Assembly (NCBI RefSeq): GCF_965118125.1
Contig: NZ_OZ221287.1
Span: 1,736,001-1,800,000 of the forward strand
Length of the DNA stretch: 64,000 bases
DNA from: Pararobbsia alpina_A
Lineage (GTDB): Bacteria; Pseudomonadota; Gammaproteobacteria; Burkholderiales; Burkholderiaceae
Direction of reading: 5' to 3'
The position numbers and the translations under genes are program-made. Shown one piece after another: positions 16,541 through 27,553 of the stretch; position 1 is the first letter of the stretch; the number at the start of each line of letters is the position of its first letter. The notes beneath the pieces were generated by a model. It did no database searches. It was given only the letters and a program-made list of their open reading frames with translations, and was not told the DNA's origin.

Positions 16541-17872
16541 GTGCTCTTTTACGTCATGAACGACCAGCCCGAGCGCCGGGAGGGAATCAAGGCGCTGTTA
16601 AGACAAATCCACCGGCAGGCGAGGATGTCCGATGTCACCGACTGGCGGCATCTGCAACGGCATCTCGCTCGAGGGTTGCCTGATTTGCTCGTGATCGACT
16701 GGCAGCCTTCGATGATGTCGGTTGACGCGTTACGCGCCATTCGTGCCGCGCATGCGGCGCTCGCAGTCGCCGTACTGACCGATGTCGGAGATGCATCGAC
16801 CGTGGGTCCGCTCGTACGGGCCGGTGCGCTCGGGGTGATTCCCCGGGACCTCGAGCCGCGGCTGATTTTGCGGGCGCTCGAACTGGTTTTGCTGGGAGGT
16901 CACTACGTGCCGGTCGGCGCGTTGGGGCCGGATATGGCGCCGGGCCCCGCAATTCAGGCAGGTGTGCCGATCGGAAGGCCGTTGTCGCGCAGCGAACGTG
17001 CAGAGCAGGCAGCCGTGCTGGCGGGTTGCCGTGCCGGTGTACGGCGTGCCGCACGCGCTGCGCTGCTGTCTCCCCGGCAGCAACAGATCATGCGGCTGGT
17101 GCACCTCGGCAATACGAACAAAACGATTGCCCGCGTGCTGGATATCAGCGAAGGCACCGTCAAGATTCATCTTGCCGCCGTGTTTCGATTGCTCGGTGCC
17201 GCGAACCGCGCCGCCGCCGTTGCGCTTTACAACGGCTGGCAATACGGCGAATTGCAGTCGCTGACGGTCGATTCCGGGGTGTCACCGGCGCGCGGAGCGG
17301 ACGCCGCGCTTGCCCCGGGGGCACTGCGACTGGCGGCGGCATCGGCGCAGTATGGATCAACGCGAAGCGTGCCGGCGCGACCCGCAACGGTCGGTTCCGA
17401 TCCGACCGATCCGGGATCGACTCCTTACGAATTGACCGAGTCCCGGCCCGCAGTGCGCGGCGAGAGTCGCGCCGAGAGGACGCCGCCCTATTTGATTGCG
17501 GCGCAGCCCGAGTGGCCGTTCGCCCCGCCCAGAAAGCGCACGAATAGTGTCAATCAGGGGGGCTCGGATCGCATGCCTGTGGTCCGGTCGCAGGAATTCG
17601 AGGCTCGCGAGGGCGCGACACGGCGCACGTGCGCCGTCGCGGTGGCCACTAACGCAACCCGGCATGGGCCCGGGTCTTCCTCGAAGCCGCGCTCGCACAT
17701 CAAAGCAGGTGCTGACCACACAGACGCGACACTACCCGACGCACAGGGAAGCAGCGCGACTCACGATGACAGCGCCGGTGTCGCGAAGGACGAAGAGCCC
17801 GCGTCTGTGCCCGCGAATACCGATCGACCGGCCGCCGCATCCGCGAGCGCGGAGGGCGACGACCCGACGTGA
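16541..17872 (+). CDS. NarL/LuxR-type response regulator with an unusual long disordered C-terminal tail
   Basis: 443 residues. The GTG start at 16541 follows GGGGGGA and is preferred because the receiver beta-1 strand (LFYVMND) begins there. The receiver domain (about 1-115) keeps the phospho-acceptor Asp53 (LLVIDWQP) and Thr80-Asp81, but the invariant Lys is replaced by Arg102 (VIPRDLEP). A linker is followed by a LuxR HTH at about 176-232 (LSPRQQQIM, NKTIARVLDISEGTVKIHLAAVFRLL). Residues from about 240 to 443 are low-complexity Pro/Ala/Ser/Thr/Arg sequence of unknown role; NarL/FixJ family members normally stop at about 215-230 residues. No histidine kinase is adjacent. Promoter targets unknown. 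Confidence 0.85.
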   Translation: MLFYVMNDQPERREGIKALLRQIHRQARMSDVTDWRHLQRHLARGLPDLLVIDWQPSMMSVDALRAIRAAHAALAVAVLTDVGDASTVGPLVRAGALGVIPRDLEPRLILRALELVLLGGHYVPVGALGPDMAPGPAIQAGVPIGRPLSRSERAEQAAVLAGCRAGVRRAARAALLSPRQQQIMRLVHLGNTNKTIARVLDISEGTVKIHLAAVFRLLGAANRAAAVALYNGWQYGELQSLTVDSGVSPARGADAALAPGALRLAAASAQYGSTRSVPARPATVGSDPTDPGSTPYELTESRPAVRGESRAERTPPYLIAAQPEWPFAPPRKRTNSVNQGGSDRMPVVRSQEFEAREGATRRTCAVAVATNATRHGPGSSSKPRSHIKAGADHTDATLPDAQGSSATHDDSAGVAKDEEPASVPANTDRPAAASASAEGDDPT

Positions 17873-17884
17873 CGGCGATTCAGT

Positions 17885-19105
17885 TCAATGGAAGTGCGGT
17901 TGCACGGGCTGAACGTCTTCCGGCATTTCCGCGTGGATGATTTCGCCAAGGGGGTCTGCGTAGAGCGGAACGCCGCAATCGTCGCAGTACTCGGGCTCGA
18001 ACCGGCCCGAATGCTGCCTGACATCCGTGATGCCGGCTTCGCGAAGCAACGCAATGAGTTCGTCCAGCGGGCCGGCGCCGCCTACGCGCTCCGTGGGGCC
18101 GTCGTGCTCGTTGAGGTCGGCGTCGACGTTCTCCCGGCCGTAGAGCGGCCACACGACGCCATACAGCACGTCGTTGCTGCCACGGCGCGTGAAGCCGATC
18201 CGGAACTCGTCGACGTGGCGCTCGCCGAAGCCGCCAATGACAGCCCGAAGCTCGGACGGTTCAGCCTGAAGGGTATCGGCAAGGTATCGGACGGCGGTGC
18301 GAACCGTGTGCGGGCGGATCTTTTCGTCCGCGTCACGGCATGCCGAGTAGAAGGCATCAGGCAACAGGCATTCGATCTCGCAACCGGGTAACACGAGTGC
18401 GAGGTTGGCGCCGCCCTGATTCGACCATTGGTCGAGGCATTGGCCGCGCTCAATGCGGGCACCCGCGTCATCTTCCTGCCAGCGAAACAGCGCTGAGCCT
18501 GCCGGGGCGGCAACAGCGGCCAGCAGGAAACGCGGGTCGGCGAGGATCGGCGATGTCTCGGGCAGATCGCCGAACGACATTTTAGGAGCCGTGCCGGCCA
18601 CTGCGGCTTGCGCGAGTTGCTGGGCGAGCCGGAACGTTTCAACGTGATGCCGCGGCAACTGGTCGATGCTGTACAGGTAGGGCGACAGCGCTGCACGCGA
18701 GCCGGTCGCAAGCACATGCGCGTGCAGATGAGTGCGCAGCGCATCCGCGGTGTCCGCCTTCAATGGGCCCGACGGAATGGCATAACGGGTCCATGCAAGC
18801 ACGGGTGCGGCGATCAGCACGACATCCCAGTCGGCGCCTTCGTGCTGCACGACGAACGACTCGCTATGCGTTTCAGCGATATCGGCGAGTGCGGCATAGG
18901 CGTCGGGGTGATTTTGCTGCAGGTGATCGAGTGCGGCGTCGAGCGTGGTCTGGCTGCCGTTGCGCAGCATCTTTGCGAGCAGGGCGTCGATGCGTGCTTC
19001 CCAAAAACGGTCTTCGGTGCGACTGCCCGACGCGACAAGCGCGAGCGACAGGCCGACCAGCTTGTCGGCATCAGGAGGAAGACGTTTGGCGATTCTCGAG
19101 CGCAT
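17885..19105 (-). CDS. DUF2863 family protein
   Basis: A 406-residue cytosolic protein of the DUF2863 family, which I know as a Burkholderiales-restricted conserved protein of unknown function. Recognition rests on the 'KRLPPDADKLVGLSLALVASGSRTEDRFWE' N-terminal region and the C-terminal 'FEPEYCDDCGVPLYADPLGEIIHAEMPED' segment, whose CDDC pair could bind a metal. No membrane or signal sequence. It is convergent with the response-regulator gene (12 nt between stops). The region upstream of its start (19106-19318) holds nothing that I can recognise. Confidence 0.85.
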   Translation of the reverse strand: MRSRIAKRLPPDADKLVGLSLALVASGSRTEDRFWEARIDALLAKMLRNGSQTTLDAALDHLQQNHPDAYAALADIAETHSESFVVQHEGADWDVVLIAAPVLAWTRYAIPSGPLKADTADALRTHLHAHVLATGSRAALSPYLYSIDQLPRHHVETFRLAQQLAQAAVAGTAPKMSFGDLPETSPILADPRFLLAAVAAPAGSALFRWQEDDAGARIERGQCLDQWSNQGGANLALVLPGCEIECLLPDAFYSACRDADEKIRPHTVRTAVRYLADTLQAEPSELRAVIGGFGERHVDEFRIGFTRRGSNDVLYGVVWPLYGRENVDADLNEHDGPTERVGGAGPLDELIALLREAGITDVRQHSGRFEPEYCDDCGVPLYADPLGEIIHAEMPEDVQPVQPHFH

Positions 19106-19318
19106 GGTGATAAGTCGGGGTGGCGTGGACGGGCCGCGTCACACAAAGCGGTGCATGGCCCCACATTCTAGTCGTTCTCGGCGGGCTCTTGCGAACGGGG
19201 CTTGGGACTCACCTGCCGGGAGACAACAACGGGGCACATGGCGAGAGGGAATGGTCGAATTGGACAATCGTGCGGAACCTCGCCGCGGCATCGTCGGAAG
19301 CGTGCGCGTCGTTCGTCA

Positions 19319-19335
19319 GGGTTCGTATCGAACCC
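19319..19335. promoter_or_regulatory. 17-bp palindrome upstream of the unrecognised 327-residue gene
   Basis: GGGTTCG (19319-19325), spacer TAT, CGAACCC (19329-19335): a perfect 7-bp inverted repeat centred about 50 nt before the ATG at 19377. The position fits an operator overlapping the promoter or a short leader hairpin. Two TTCG tetramers nearby are 21 nt apart (19322 and 19347), which does not fit the TTCG-N16-TTCG hrpII box. Confidence 0.45.
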
Positions 19336-19376
19336 GTGCGGCGCGCTTCGCGATTTGATTTCAAGAGGCCAGGATC

Positions 19377-20360
19377 ATGCTGCATGCCATTTCCCAGACT
19401 CCCTCCGCCGCCGCAGCCGGGAGTCAACGCACGAAACTTCAGTGTTTCGACGTACTGCGGCACATTGACGGTTCGACGCCGCAATTGAACGGCCTGGCGG
19501 TGGGCGTCGGGCGCGAGCTGTGCTCGATTGCGCGCGTCAGGCCGCATGCGGCGCCCCCGCACGATGAACTGCTCGATTCGTTACGACAATGGACGAGCCG
19601 GGTCGAACGGTGCGCGGAAGCGGCGGATCGCGGTCCGATACTTCCGTCCGTGACGACACTGTCGTCCTCGCTCGATGCAGGCTTCCAGCGCATCGTGCAT
19701 GAGTTCCGTGACGCTGCCTTGTTGAACGACGACACGGACGCTGAAGTCGCAAGGAAGTGGGCGACGAACACTCAGTTTTCGCTAGAGCGTTACGTCGGGG
19801 AGCGCATGCAAAGGGCGGCGTTCGAGTCGGACCCGATCACGGTCACGGCCGTGTTTCATACACCGCGCCCGTGTACGCCTCTGCTGGTTGCGCCCGGACA
19901 TCCCGTTCCCGCCGATCTGCTCTCGCCCGCATCGCGGGGCGACGCCGCTATCGTGGACAGCGTCGCAAGGCGCGTCGAGTCCGTGCGGGATATGGCCGAG
20001 AAGGGCGCAAAGGTCGTCGTCATCTACCCCGGCGGAGAACTCGACAACCTTCCGCTTGGGCAGCGAATCACTTTCGGAGAGGCCCGAAAATGCCGCAATA
20101 TCATCGACTTTCCGGCTCAGCCGAGTTCTGCATTCAAGGAACTGTCGGGCGCGACATACGTGGTGGGCACGCGCCAGTCGCCCTATGACGCTTGCATCTA
20201 TTTTCGGCTCGTCCAGGCGCGCAACATCGAGACAGGAGTGCACACCACCGGGCCGGGTCGACCGAGCTTCGGTATGGCACTTCGCGGAAGCGCCGGGTTT
20301 GGCGAGCGAGTGGCCGAACTCCGGGACGCATTCGGATTTCATATCGAAACCGTGCACTGA
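19377..20360 (+). CDS. Unrecognised 327-residue protein
   Basis: I do not recognise the family. The ORF has a good start (AAGAGGCCAGGA before the ATG) and ordinary GC-rich codon use. The N-terminal roughly 150 residues look like a Ser/Ala-rich leader followed by helices (DELLDSLRQWTSRVERC, AGFQRIVHEFRD). The C-terminal half looks like an alpha/beta domain: VVVIYPGGELDNLP, KELSGATYVVGTRQSPYDACIYFRLVQA, RDAFGFHIETVH. There is no Sec signal peptide or membrane helix. A serine/alanine-rich N-terminus without Sec signal, an isolated single-gene locus and its own palindrome would be compatible with a type III secreted effector or a stand-alone toxin, but nothing proves secretion and no hrpII box is present. 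Confidence 0.55.
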   Translation: MLHAISQTPSAAAAGSQRTKLQCFDVLRHIDGSTPQLNGLAVGVGRELCSIARVRPHAAPPHDELLDSLRQWTSRVERCAEAADRGPILPSVTTLSSSLDAGFQRIVHEFRDAALLNDDTDAEVARKWATNTQFSLERYVGERMQRAAFESDPITVTAVFHTPRPCTPLLVAPGHPVPADLLSPASRGDAAIVDSVARRVESVRDMAEKGAKVVVIYPGGELDNLPLGQRITFGEARKCRNIIDFPAQPSSAFKELSGATYVVGTRQSPYDACIYFRLVQARNIETGVHTTGPGRPSFGMALRGSAGFGERVAELRDAFGFHIETVH

Positions 20361-20447
20361 TCTGCGCTCACGCGTCCAAACGCACGAACAAGGCCGGGAC
20401 CAGAGGCGCGCTGAAACCCGCTCCCATTCACGACGTTCGCGCAGGCA

Positions 20448-20477
20448 ATAAAAAAGCCCGGCTTTTCAGCCGGGCTT
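20448..20477 (-). terminator. Rho-independent terminator of acnA
   Basis: AAGCCCGGC (20454-20462), six-nt loop, GCCGGGCTT (20469-20477) form a perfect 9-bp stem. On the minus strand the stem is followed by a T-run (complement of 20448-20455), so it terminates acnA transcription. Convergent transcripts from the 327-residue gene would also cross it. Confidence 0.9.
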
Positions 20478-20525
20478 GAAGGGCCGCGCATCGCGCGGCC
20501 TCCCGCAAAGCGGTTGAAGCGAGCG

Positions 20526-23237
<2,712 letters not shown>

Positions 23238-23414
23238 GTAAATTCCTTCGTTAAACGCGGAACTAGGGGTGGTCGGTCCGTGTACGCCGGGCATCGTCGA
23301 GACCCCCTGCGTACGCCGGACCGGCGGTTTTTCGACCGGCAAAAACGGCAATGTCAGCACCGGTGAGGCGCACGCGGCACAGCGTTTCGCGGAGTTGCGC
23401 CATCACCGAAGCTG

Positions 23415-23909
23415 TCATTGCTGGCCGTTCTTGAGGGCGTTGGATTGCGTCGGCGCCAGAGCGCCGTTGTGCGCCATGTCGTCGGTCTTGCATTCGTCAG
23501 CCAGACGCTCACGGTCGCCCGTGTCGTCGAACAGCATGGCCTTCGTCGGGATCACGACGAGATCGAAGCCGGTGGCCGTGTCATAGAAACGGTCGGCGCC
23601 CGTCGTGGTGATCACGCGCGGCAGCTTGTAGTTACGGTCCTTCCAGTGCAGCGTCATGACCATGTCCTTGCTCATGTCGCCCTTCAGATACATGACCGCG
23701 CCTTCAGCGCAGTTCCACGTATCGGCGCCGTCCGGCACCGGATCGACCTTCGCCGCTTCCTTGGCCTGCGCCTTCTTCGACTTTTTGAGCTTCTTCACGG
23801 TCTTCGGCTTGGGTGCCGGGGCGCCTGCCTGGGCGACTGCGTCGACCGAAACGCCCGCGAGAGCAATGGAAACCGCACCGAGGAGCGCAGCAAGCAGAGA
23901 TTTCTTCAT
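23415..23909 (-). CDS. Secreted protein with MliC-like (lysozyme inhibitor-like) domain
   Basis: 164 residues. Signal peptide MKKSLLAALLGAVSIALAG with cleavage near AVA-QAG, then a Pro/Lys-rich linker (KTVKKLKKSKKAQAKEAAK). The roughly 80-residue beta domain starts DTWNCAEGAVMYLKGD and ends RLADECKT; one cysteine at each end is spaced as in the MliC/PliC c-type lysozyme-inhibitor fold, and 'TGADRFYDTATGFDLVVIPTKAMLFD' resembles the SGARY...W.kG.eA strand pair. The assignment is by pattern only; the invariant Ser/Lys of active inhibitors is not evident. It lies in line with acnA on the same strand, followed by acnA after about 178 nt. Confidence 0.6.
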   Translation of the reverse strand: MKKSLLAALLGAVSIALAGVSVDAVAQAGAPAPKPKTVKKLKKSKKAQAKEAAKVDPVPDGADTWNCAEGAVMYLKGDMSKDMVMTLHWKDRNYKLPRVITTTGADRFYDTATGFDLVVIPTKAMLFDDTGDRERLADECKTDDMAHNGALAPTQSNALKNGQQ

Positions 23910-24015
23910 CAGTATTCACCTTCTCCGGAAGTCGTTCGTCAGGACCACGCCATCGTTGATCGGGCGTGTGCCGAGGCCGTCATTGTCACCGATTCGACCT
24001 CGAGTCCGCGAGATT

Positions 24016-25056
24016 TTAAGACGCATCGCGGATCCTCGACGGCGTCGTCTTGCCGGAATGCAATGATGTTGTAAAAAAATCGCGCACGGAAGCGGGCAGG
24101 GGCCGCGATGCGGCATGCGCGCGGCGCAGCACCGACCAGTAGTACCGGTAGCTCGCGCGGTCGTGCAGTGTGTCGTTGTGGCGGATCGGCCCCCAGTCGT
24201 TGGCCTGCGCCGCGAGGAGGATCTCCGCGGCCCGGTCGATCTCGTCGTTCTTCGGTGTGAACGCTTCGACGATCGGCACGATCTGGCCGGGGTGGATGCT
24301 CCACATCCGTGTGTAGGCGAACTCGTTGCGCGCTTGCCGCGCGTCGTCGGCCACCACGGACAGGTCGCGAATCTCGGTGGTCACGTTATGCGACGCGACT
24401 TTGCCGTGCGCGTGGCACGCCGCGGCGATCTCGAGCTTGGCGCGGCGCACGAGCGGGTGTTCGAACTGGCCCGGCGAACGCATGGCCGTGTCGGGGATCG
24501 CGCCGTTGTGCGCCGAAACGAAGTCCATCAGCCCGAAGCTCAGCGACTCGACGGGCGGCAGCGCCGCGATCGCGAACACGTCGGCCAGTGCTTCATGCGT
24601 TTCAATCAGCACATGCACCGGAATCGGGTCGTGAATATTGTCGCGACGGCGCAGCGTTTCGATGTACGCGCACATTTCCGCGGCCTCGCTCGCATGCCGG
24701 ACCTTGGGCAGCATCACATAGGCCGGGCCGCGCGTGGCGCCGCCCAGGATGATGCGCAGGTCTTCTTGCCAGGCGGGGTGACGATAGTCATGGATCCGCA
24801 CGCCGACACGCCCGAACGCATCGCGCTCAGAACCCAGCAGGGACGCGACGAGCTCCGCGTGGCGCGCCTCCTGGCCGACCGCCGCGCCATCCTCGCAATC
24901 GAGCGTGACGTCGAATACCGGCCCCAGCTCACGTTGCAGCGACAGCGACTTGAGCATGAGCTTCTCGCTGCCGGCGTAGTGATCGCACGGAGGAAGCACC
25001 GCAGGCGGCGTGTCGCCGTCGAACAGAACCTGAGCGGGTGCGAGAGAGCGCGTCAT
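24016..25056 (-). CDS. HpcH/HpaI aldolase / citrate lyase beta-like CoA-ester lyase
   Basis: A 346-residue TIM-barrel enzyme of the HpcH/HpaI family (CitE/malyl-CoA lyase branch). Motifs: the DVTLDCEDGAAVGQE metal-binding strand, RIHDYRHPAWQEDL, YVMLPKVRHASEAA, HVLIETHEALADVFAIAALP (the conserved IETxxA), LSFGLMDFVSAHNG (G-D-ish loop) and MWSIHPGQIVPIVEAF (the IHPxQ motif). In Burkholderiales a gene of this kind is usually found between acnA and mdh, as here. The substrate is likely a CoA ester of a C4-C5 dicarboxylate, but it cannot be named from the sequence. It is downstream of mdh with about 190 nt between and no clear terminator. Confidence 0.85.
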   Translation of the reverse strand: MTRSLAPAQVLFDGDTPPAVLPPCDHYAGSEKLMLKSLSLQRELGPVFDVTLDCEDGAAVGQEARHAELVASLLGSERDAFGRVGVRIHDYRHPAWQEDLRIILGGATRGPAYVMLPKVRHASEAAEMCAYIETLRRRDNIHDPIPVHVLIETHEALADVFAIAALPPVESLSFGLMDFVSAHNGAIPDTAMRSPGQFEHPLVRRAKLEIAAACHAHGKVASHNVTTEIRDLSVVADDARQARNEFAYTRMWSIHPGQIVPIVEAFTPKNDEIDRAAEILLAAQANDWGPIRHNDTLHDRASYRYYWSVLRRAHAASRPLPASVRDFFTTSLHSGKTTPSRIRDAS

Positions 25057-25247
25057 TGCGGTCTGCGAATCCGGTACGTATGCGGGTTTGAAATCGTGGG
25101 GGCATCACGAAAAGCGGCTGGCTTGCAGTGCCTTTCGTCGTGCTCCCGGCGGCTCGGGCCGCTCTGGGACGGAGAGCAGAGCGGCGGGGCGAACCCGGCC
25201 GTCCTGCTCTCTGACGCTTCGACTTTCAGCTATCCGGCTATAACGGC

Positions 25248-26231
25248 TTAGCCGAGCAGATGCTTGATACCGTCGCGCTCTTCGAGGAGTTCGTTGAGCG
25301 TGCCGTCCATCTTTTCACGCGAGAACGCATCGATTTCGAGGCCTTCGACGCGCTTGTACTCGCCGTTTTCGCAGATCACGGGCACGCCGTAGATGATGTC
25401 TTCGGGGATGCCGTACGAGCCGTCCGACGGAATGCCCATCGTGACCCACTTGCCGTTCGTGCCGAGGACCCAGTCACGCACGTGGTCGATGGCTGCGTTG
25501 GCTGCCGAAGCCGCCGACGACAGGCCGCGAGCTTCGATGATGGCCGCGCCGCGCTTGCCGACGGTCGGGATGAACACGTCCTTGTTCCACACGTCGTCGT
25601 TGATCAGCGACTTGAGCGGCTGGCCTTCGGCGGTGGCGAAACGGAAGTCGGGGTACATCGTCGGCGAGTGGTTGCCCCACACGGCGAGCTTCTCGATGCT
25701 CGCGACCGGCTTGCCCGACTTCGCTGCGAGTTGCGACAGCGCGCGGTTGTGGTCGAGGCGCAGCATGGCCGTGAAATTCTTCTTGGGCAGGCTCGGAGCC
25801 GACTTCATGGCGATGTAGGCGTTCGTGTTCGCCGGGTTGCCGACGACGAGCACCTTGATGTCGCGGCTGGCGACTTCGTCGATGGCCTTGCCCTGAACCG
25901 TGAAGATCTCGGCGTTGGCGGTCAGCAGGTCCTTACGCTCCATGCCCTTGCTGCGCGGACGTGCGCCGACGAGCAGTGCGACGTCGGCATCCTTGAACGC
26001 GACCTTGGGGTCGTCGGTCACGACGACGCCCGACAGCAGCGGGAATGCGCAGTCTTCGAGCTCCATGACGACGCCCTTGACGGCAGCCTGTGCCTGCGGC
26101 AGATCGAGCAGTTGCAGGATGACGGGCTGGTCTTTGCCGAGCAGGTCACCGTTGGCGATGCGGAACAACAGCGAGTACGCGATTTGACCGGCGGCGCCGG
26201 TGACGGCAACGCGCTTAGCGGCTTTAGCCAT
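25248..26231 (-). CDS. mdh: Malate dehydrogenase
   Basis: A 327-residue NAD-dependent malate dehydrogenase of the long (cytosolic/type 2) class found in Burkholderiales. The start MAKAAKRVAVTGAAGQIAYSLLFRIANG at 26231 follows GGAGAA; the longer ORF is rejected. NAD loop GAAGQIAY, substrate arginines in ARPRSKGMERKDLL, NPANTNAYIAM, LDHNRALSQLAAK, and the catalytic His in VWGNHSPTMYPDF are all visible. It oxidises malate to oxaloacetate for citrate synthase (gltA at 31168). It is divergent from gntR, and its promoter must lie in 26232-26511, just outside the 26-bp palindrome. Confidence 0.98.
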   Translation of the reverse strand: MAKAAKRVAVTGAAGQIAYSLLFRIANGDLLGKDQPVILQLLDLPQAQAAVKGVVMELEDCAFPLLSGVVVTDDPKVAFKDADVALLVGARPRSKGMERKDLLTANAEIFTVQGKAIDEVASRDIKVLVVGNPANTNAYIAMKSAPSLPKKNFTAMLRLDHNRALSQLAAKSGKPVASIEKLAVWGNHSPTMYPDFRFATAEGQPLKSLINDDVWNKDVFIPTVGKRGAAIIEARGLSSAASAANAAIDHVRDWVLGTNGKWVTMGIPSDGSYGIPEDIIYGVPVICENGEYKRVEGLEIDAFSREKMDGTLNELLEERDGIKHLLG

Positions 26232-26511
26232 GTATGTTCTCCAGAGCAGGACATGAACCGCCGCCGCAACATCGTGGTCGGCGTCGGGATGGGCGTGCGA
26301 GCAGCGCACACACCATCGGCGAACACATCCGCACGACAGAACGACGGCGAAAAATCAGTAGTGTAATCGGCTGTCGCGTGCTGGTCATGACAGCATCGGA
26401 CAATCCGGGACCGGCCCGGCTTCCGCTTGACAACCCGTATTACAAGGCCGACACGGCGCAACCTTTTAGCCGCTCGGAGTTTAGGAGTCGCCCTCAGCAA
26501 AGTCAACCGTA

Positions 26512-26537
26512 TCATATGTCTTATATAAGACATATGA
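26512..26537. promoter_or_regulatory. Perfect 26-bp palindrome, probable GntR operator
   Basis: The left half-site is TCATATGTCTTAT and the right half its exact reverse complement, with no spacer. The core GTCTTATATAAGAC matches the A/T-centred palindromes bound by GntR-family dimers. It lies 52 nt before the GntR ATG (26590) in the 358-nt space between mdh and gntR (26232-26589), which contains no other gene. It is much more AT-rich than the surrounding DNA. I did not notice a second copy elsewhere in the window, so it is most simply an autoregulatory site, possibly also acting on mdh or distal targets. Confidence 0.75.
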
Positions 26538-26589
26538 CGAAGGGCAATTTGTGTGGACGATCCCCAAGCTCTGTGAAAAAATCGCGGCC

Positions 26590-27378
26590 ATGAATTCGAA
26601 CCCGGCAAGCTCGACCCCCAACTCCGCGGGAAACGACCGCGCAGAGGGGGGCGGCGCGCCGTCGCCGACGTTCAGCCCGCTCTATCAGCAGATCAAGGCG
26701 CTCATCACGCAGGGGCTCGAGAGCGGCGAATGGAAGCCCGGCGAGATCATTCCGAGCGAGGTCGAACTCGCGTCGCGCTACAAGGTCAGCCAGGGCACCG
26801 TGCGCAAGGCGATCGACGAGCTTGCCGCCGAGAACCTGCTCGTGAGACGGCAGGGGAAAGGCACGTTTGTTGCGACGCACAATGAAGACCGCGTGCAGTT
26901 CCGGTTCCTGCGGCTGCTGCCCGATGATGGTGGTTCGCTCGGGCACGACAGTCATCTGGTCGAGTGCCGCCGCCTGCGCGCCCCGGCCGAGATCGCGCGT
27001 CAGCTCGAACTCAAGCCGGCCGACCCGGCGGTGCTGATCCGCCGCGTGCTTGCATTCGAGCAGGTGCCCACCGTATTTGACGAGATCTGGCTGCCGGGCG
27101 CGATGTTCAAGGGATTGACGATCGAGCGCCTCGCCAGTTATGAAGGGCCGCTCTACGCGATGTTCGAGGCGGAGTTCGGAACGCGCATGATCCGCGCGTC
27201 GGAGAAGATCCGGGCGGTTGCGGCCGACGCGACTGTCGCCGAATTGCTCAAGGTTGCGCCAGGATTTCCGTTACTCAGTGTGGACCGCGTGTCGTATACC
27301 TATGGTGACAAGCCCGTCGAGGTGCGTCGCGGCTGGTATGTGACAACCCGACATTTCTATCAGAATGATCTGAGCTGA
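26590..27378 (+). CDS. GntR/HutC-family transcriptional regulator
   Basis: 262 residues. Winged helix (about 28-100): FSPLYQQIKALITQGLESGEWKPGEIIPSEVELASRYKVSQGTVRKAIDELAAENLLVRRQGKGTF, a canonical GntR domain; the C-terminal part is the UTRA effector domain of the HutC subfamily (DPAVLIRRVLAF, VFDEIWLPGAMFKGL, DRVSYTYGDKPVEVRRGWYVT). The ATG at 26590 is chosen because conserved sequence starts shortly after it. It sits between mdh and sdhC and reads towards sdhC, so it probably senses a TCA-cycle-linked metabolite and controls sdh, mdh or related genes; ligand unknown. A perfect palindrome precedes it. Confidence 0.9.
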   Translation: MNSNPASSTPNSAGNDRAEGGGAPSPTFSPLYQQIKALITQGLESGEWKPGEIIPSEVELASRYKVSQGTVRKAIDELAAENLLVRRQGKGTFVATHNEDRVQFRFLRLLPDDGGSLGHDSHLVECRRLRAPAEIARQLELKPADPAVLIRRVLAFEQVPTVFDEIWLPGAMFKGLTIERLASYEGPLYAMFEAEFGTRMIRASEKIRAVAADATVAELLKVAPGFPLLSVDRVSYTYGDKPVEVRRGWYVTTRHFYQNDLS

Positions 27379-27428
27379 GGTATGTCGGTCCCCGCTGCAA
27401 CGAATTTGCCATATTGGTCAACGAGACT

Positions 27429-27458
27429 GCGGCCGGGCGCGAAGCGCGCGCCGGCCGC
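27429..27458 (+). terminator. GC-rich hairpin after gntR, no T-run
   Basis: GCGGCCGG (27429-27436) pairs with CCGGCCGC (27451-27458), and the inner GCGC arms extend the stem. It lies 50 nt after the gntR stop and 95 nt before sdhC. Without a T-run it would be a poor intrinsic terminator, so gntR transcripts may read into sdh. Confidence 0.45.
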
Positions 27459-27498
27459 ACCGTGGGGTGCCTTGTCGCGAGGCTTTCTACGGTGCAGT

Positions 27499-27521
27499 GC
27501 GCCATCAAATGGCGCTAGAAT
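27499..27521 (+). promoter_or_regulatory. Candidate sdh promoter with overlapping palindrome
   Basis: GCGCCAT (27499-27505), spacer CAA, ATGGCGC (27509-27515) is a perfect 17-bp palindrome, directly followed by TAGAAT (27516-27521), a good -10 match. The -35 position (about 27493-27498) is a poor match, which suggests that the promoter depends on an activator. The predicted start would give a 25-nt leader before sdhC. The palindrome would occupy the -10/-35 spacer, a repressor-like placement. Confidence 0.4.
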
Positions 27522-27553
27522 CGCGGCTTGACGTAATACCTATGGGGTCTAGC

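Noticed and set aside
19312..19350. hrpII box (TTCG-N16-TTCG) before the 327-residue gene, which would support a type III effector
   Set aside because: The TTCG tetramers are spaced 6, 21 and 31 nt apart, none at 16.
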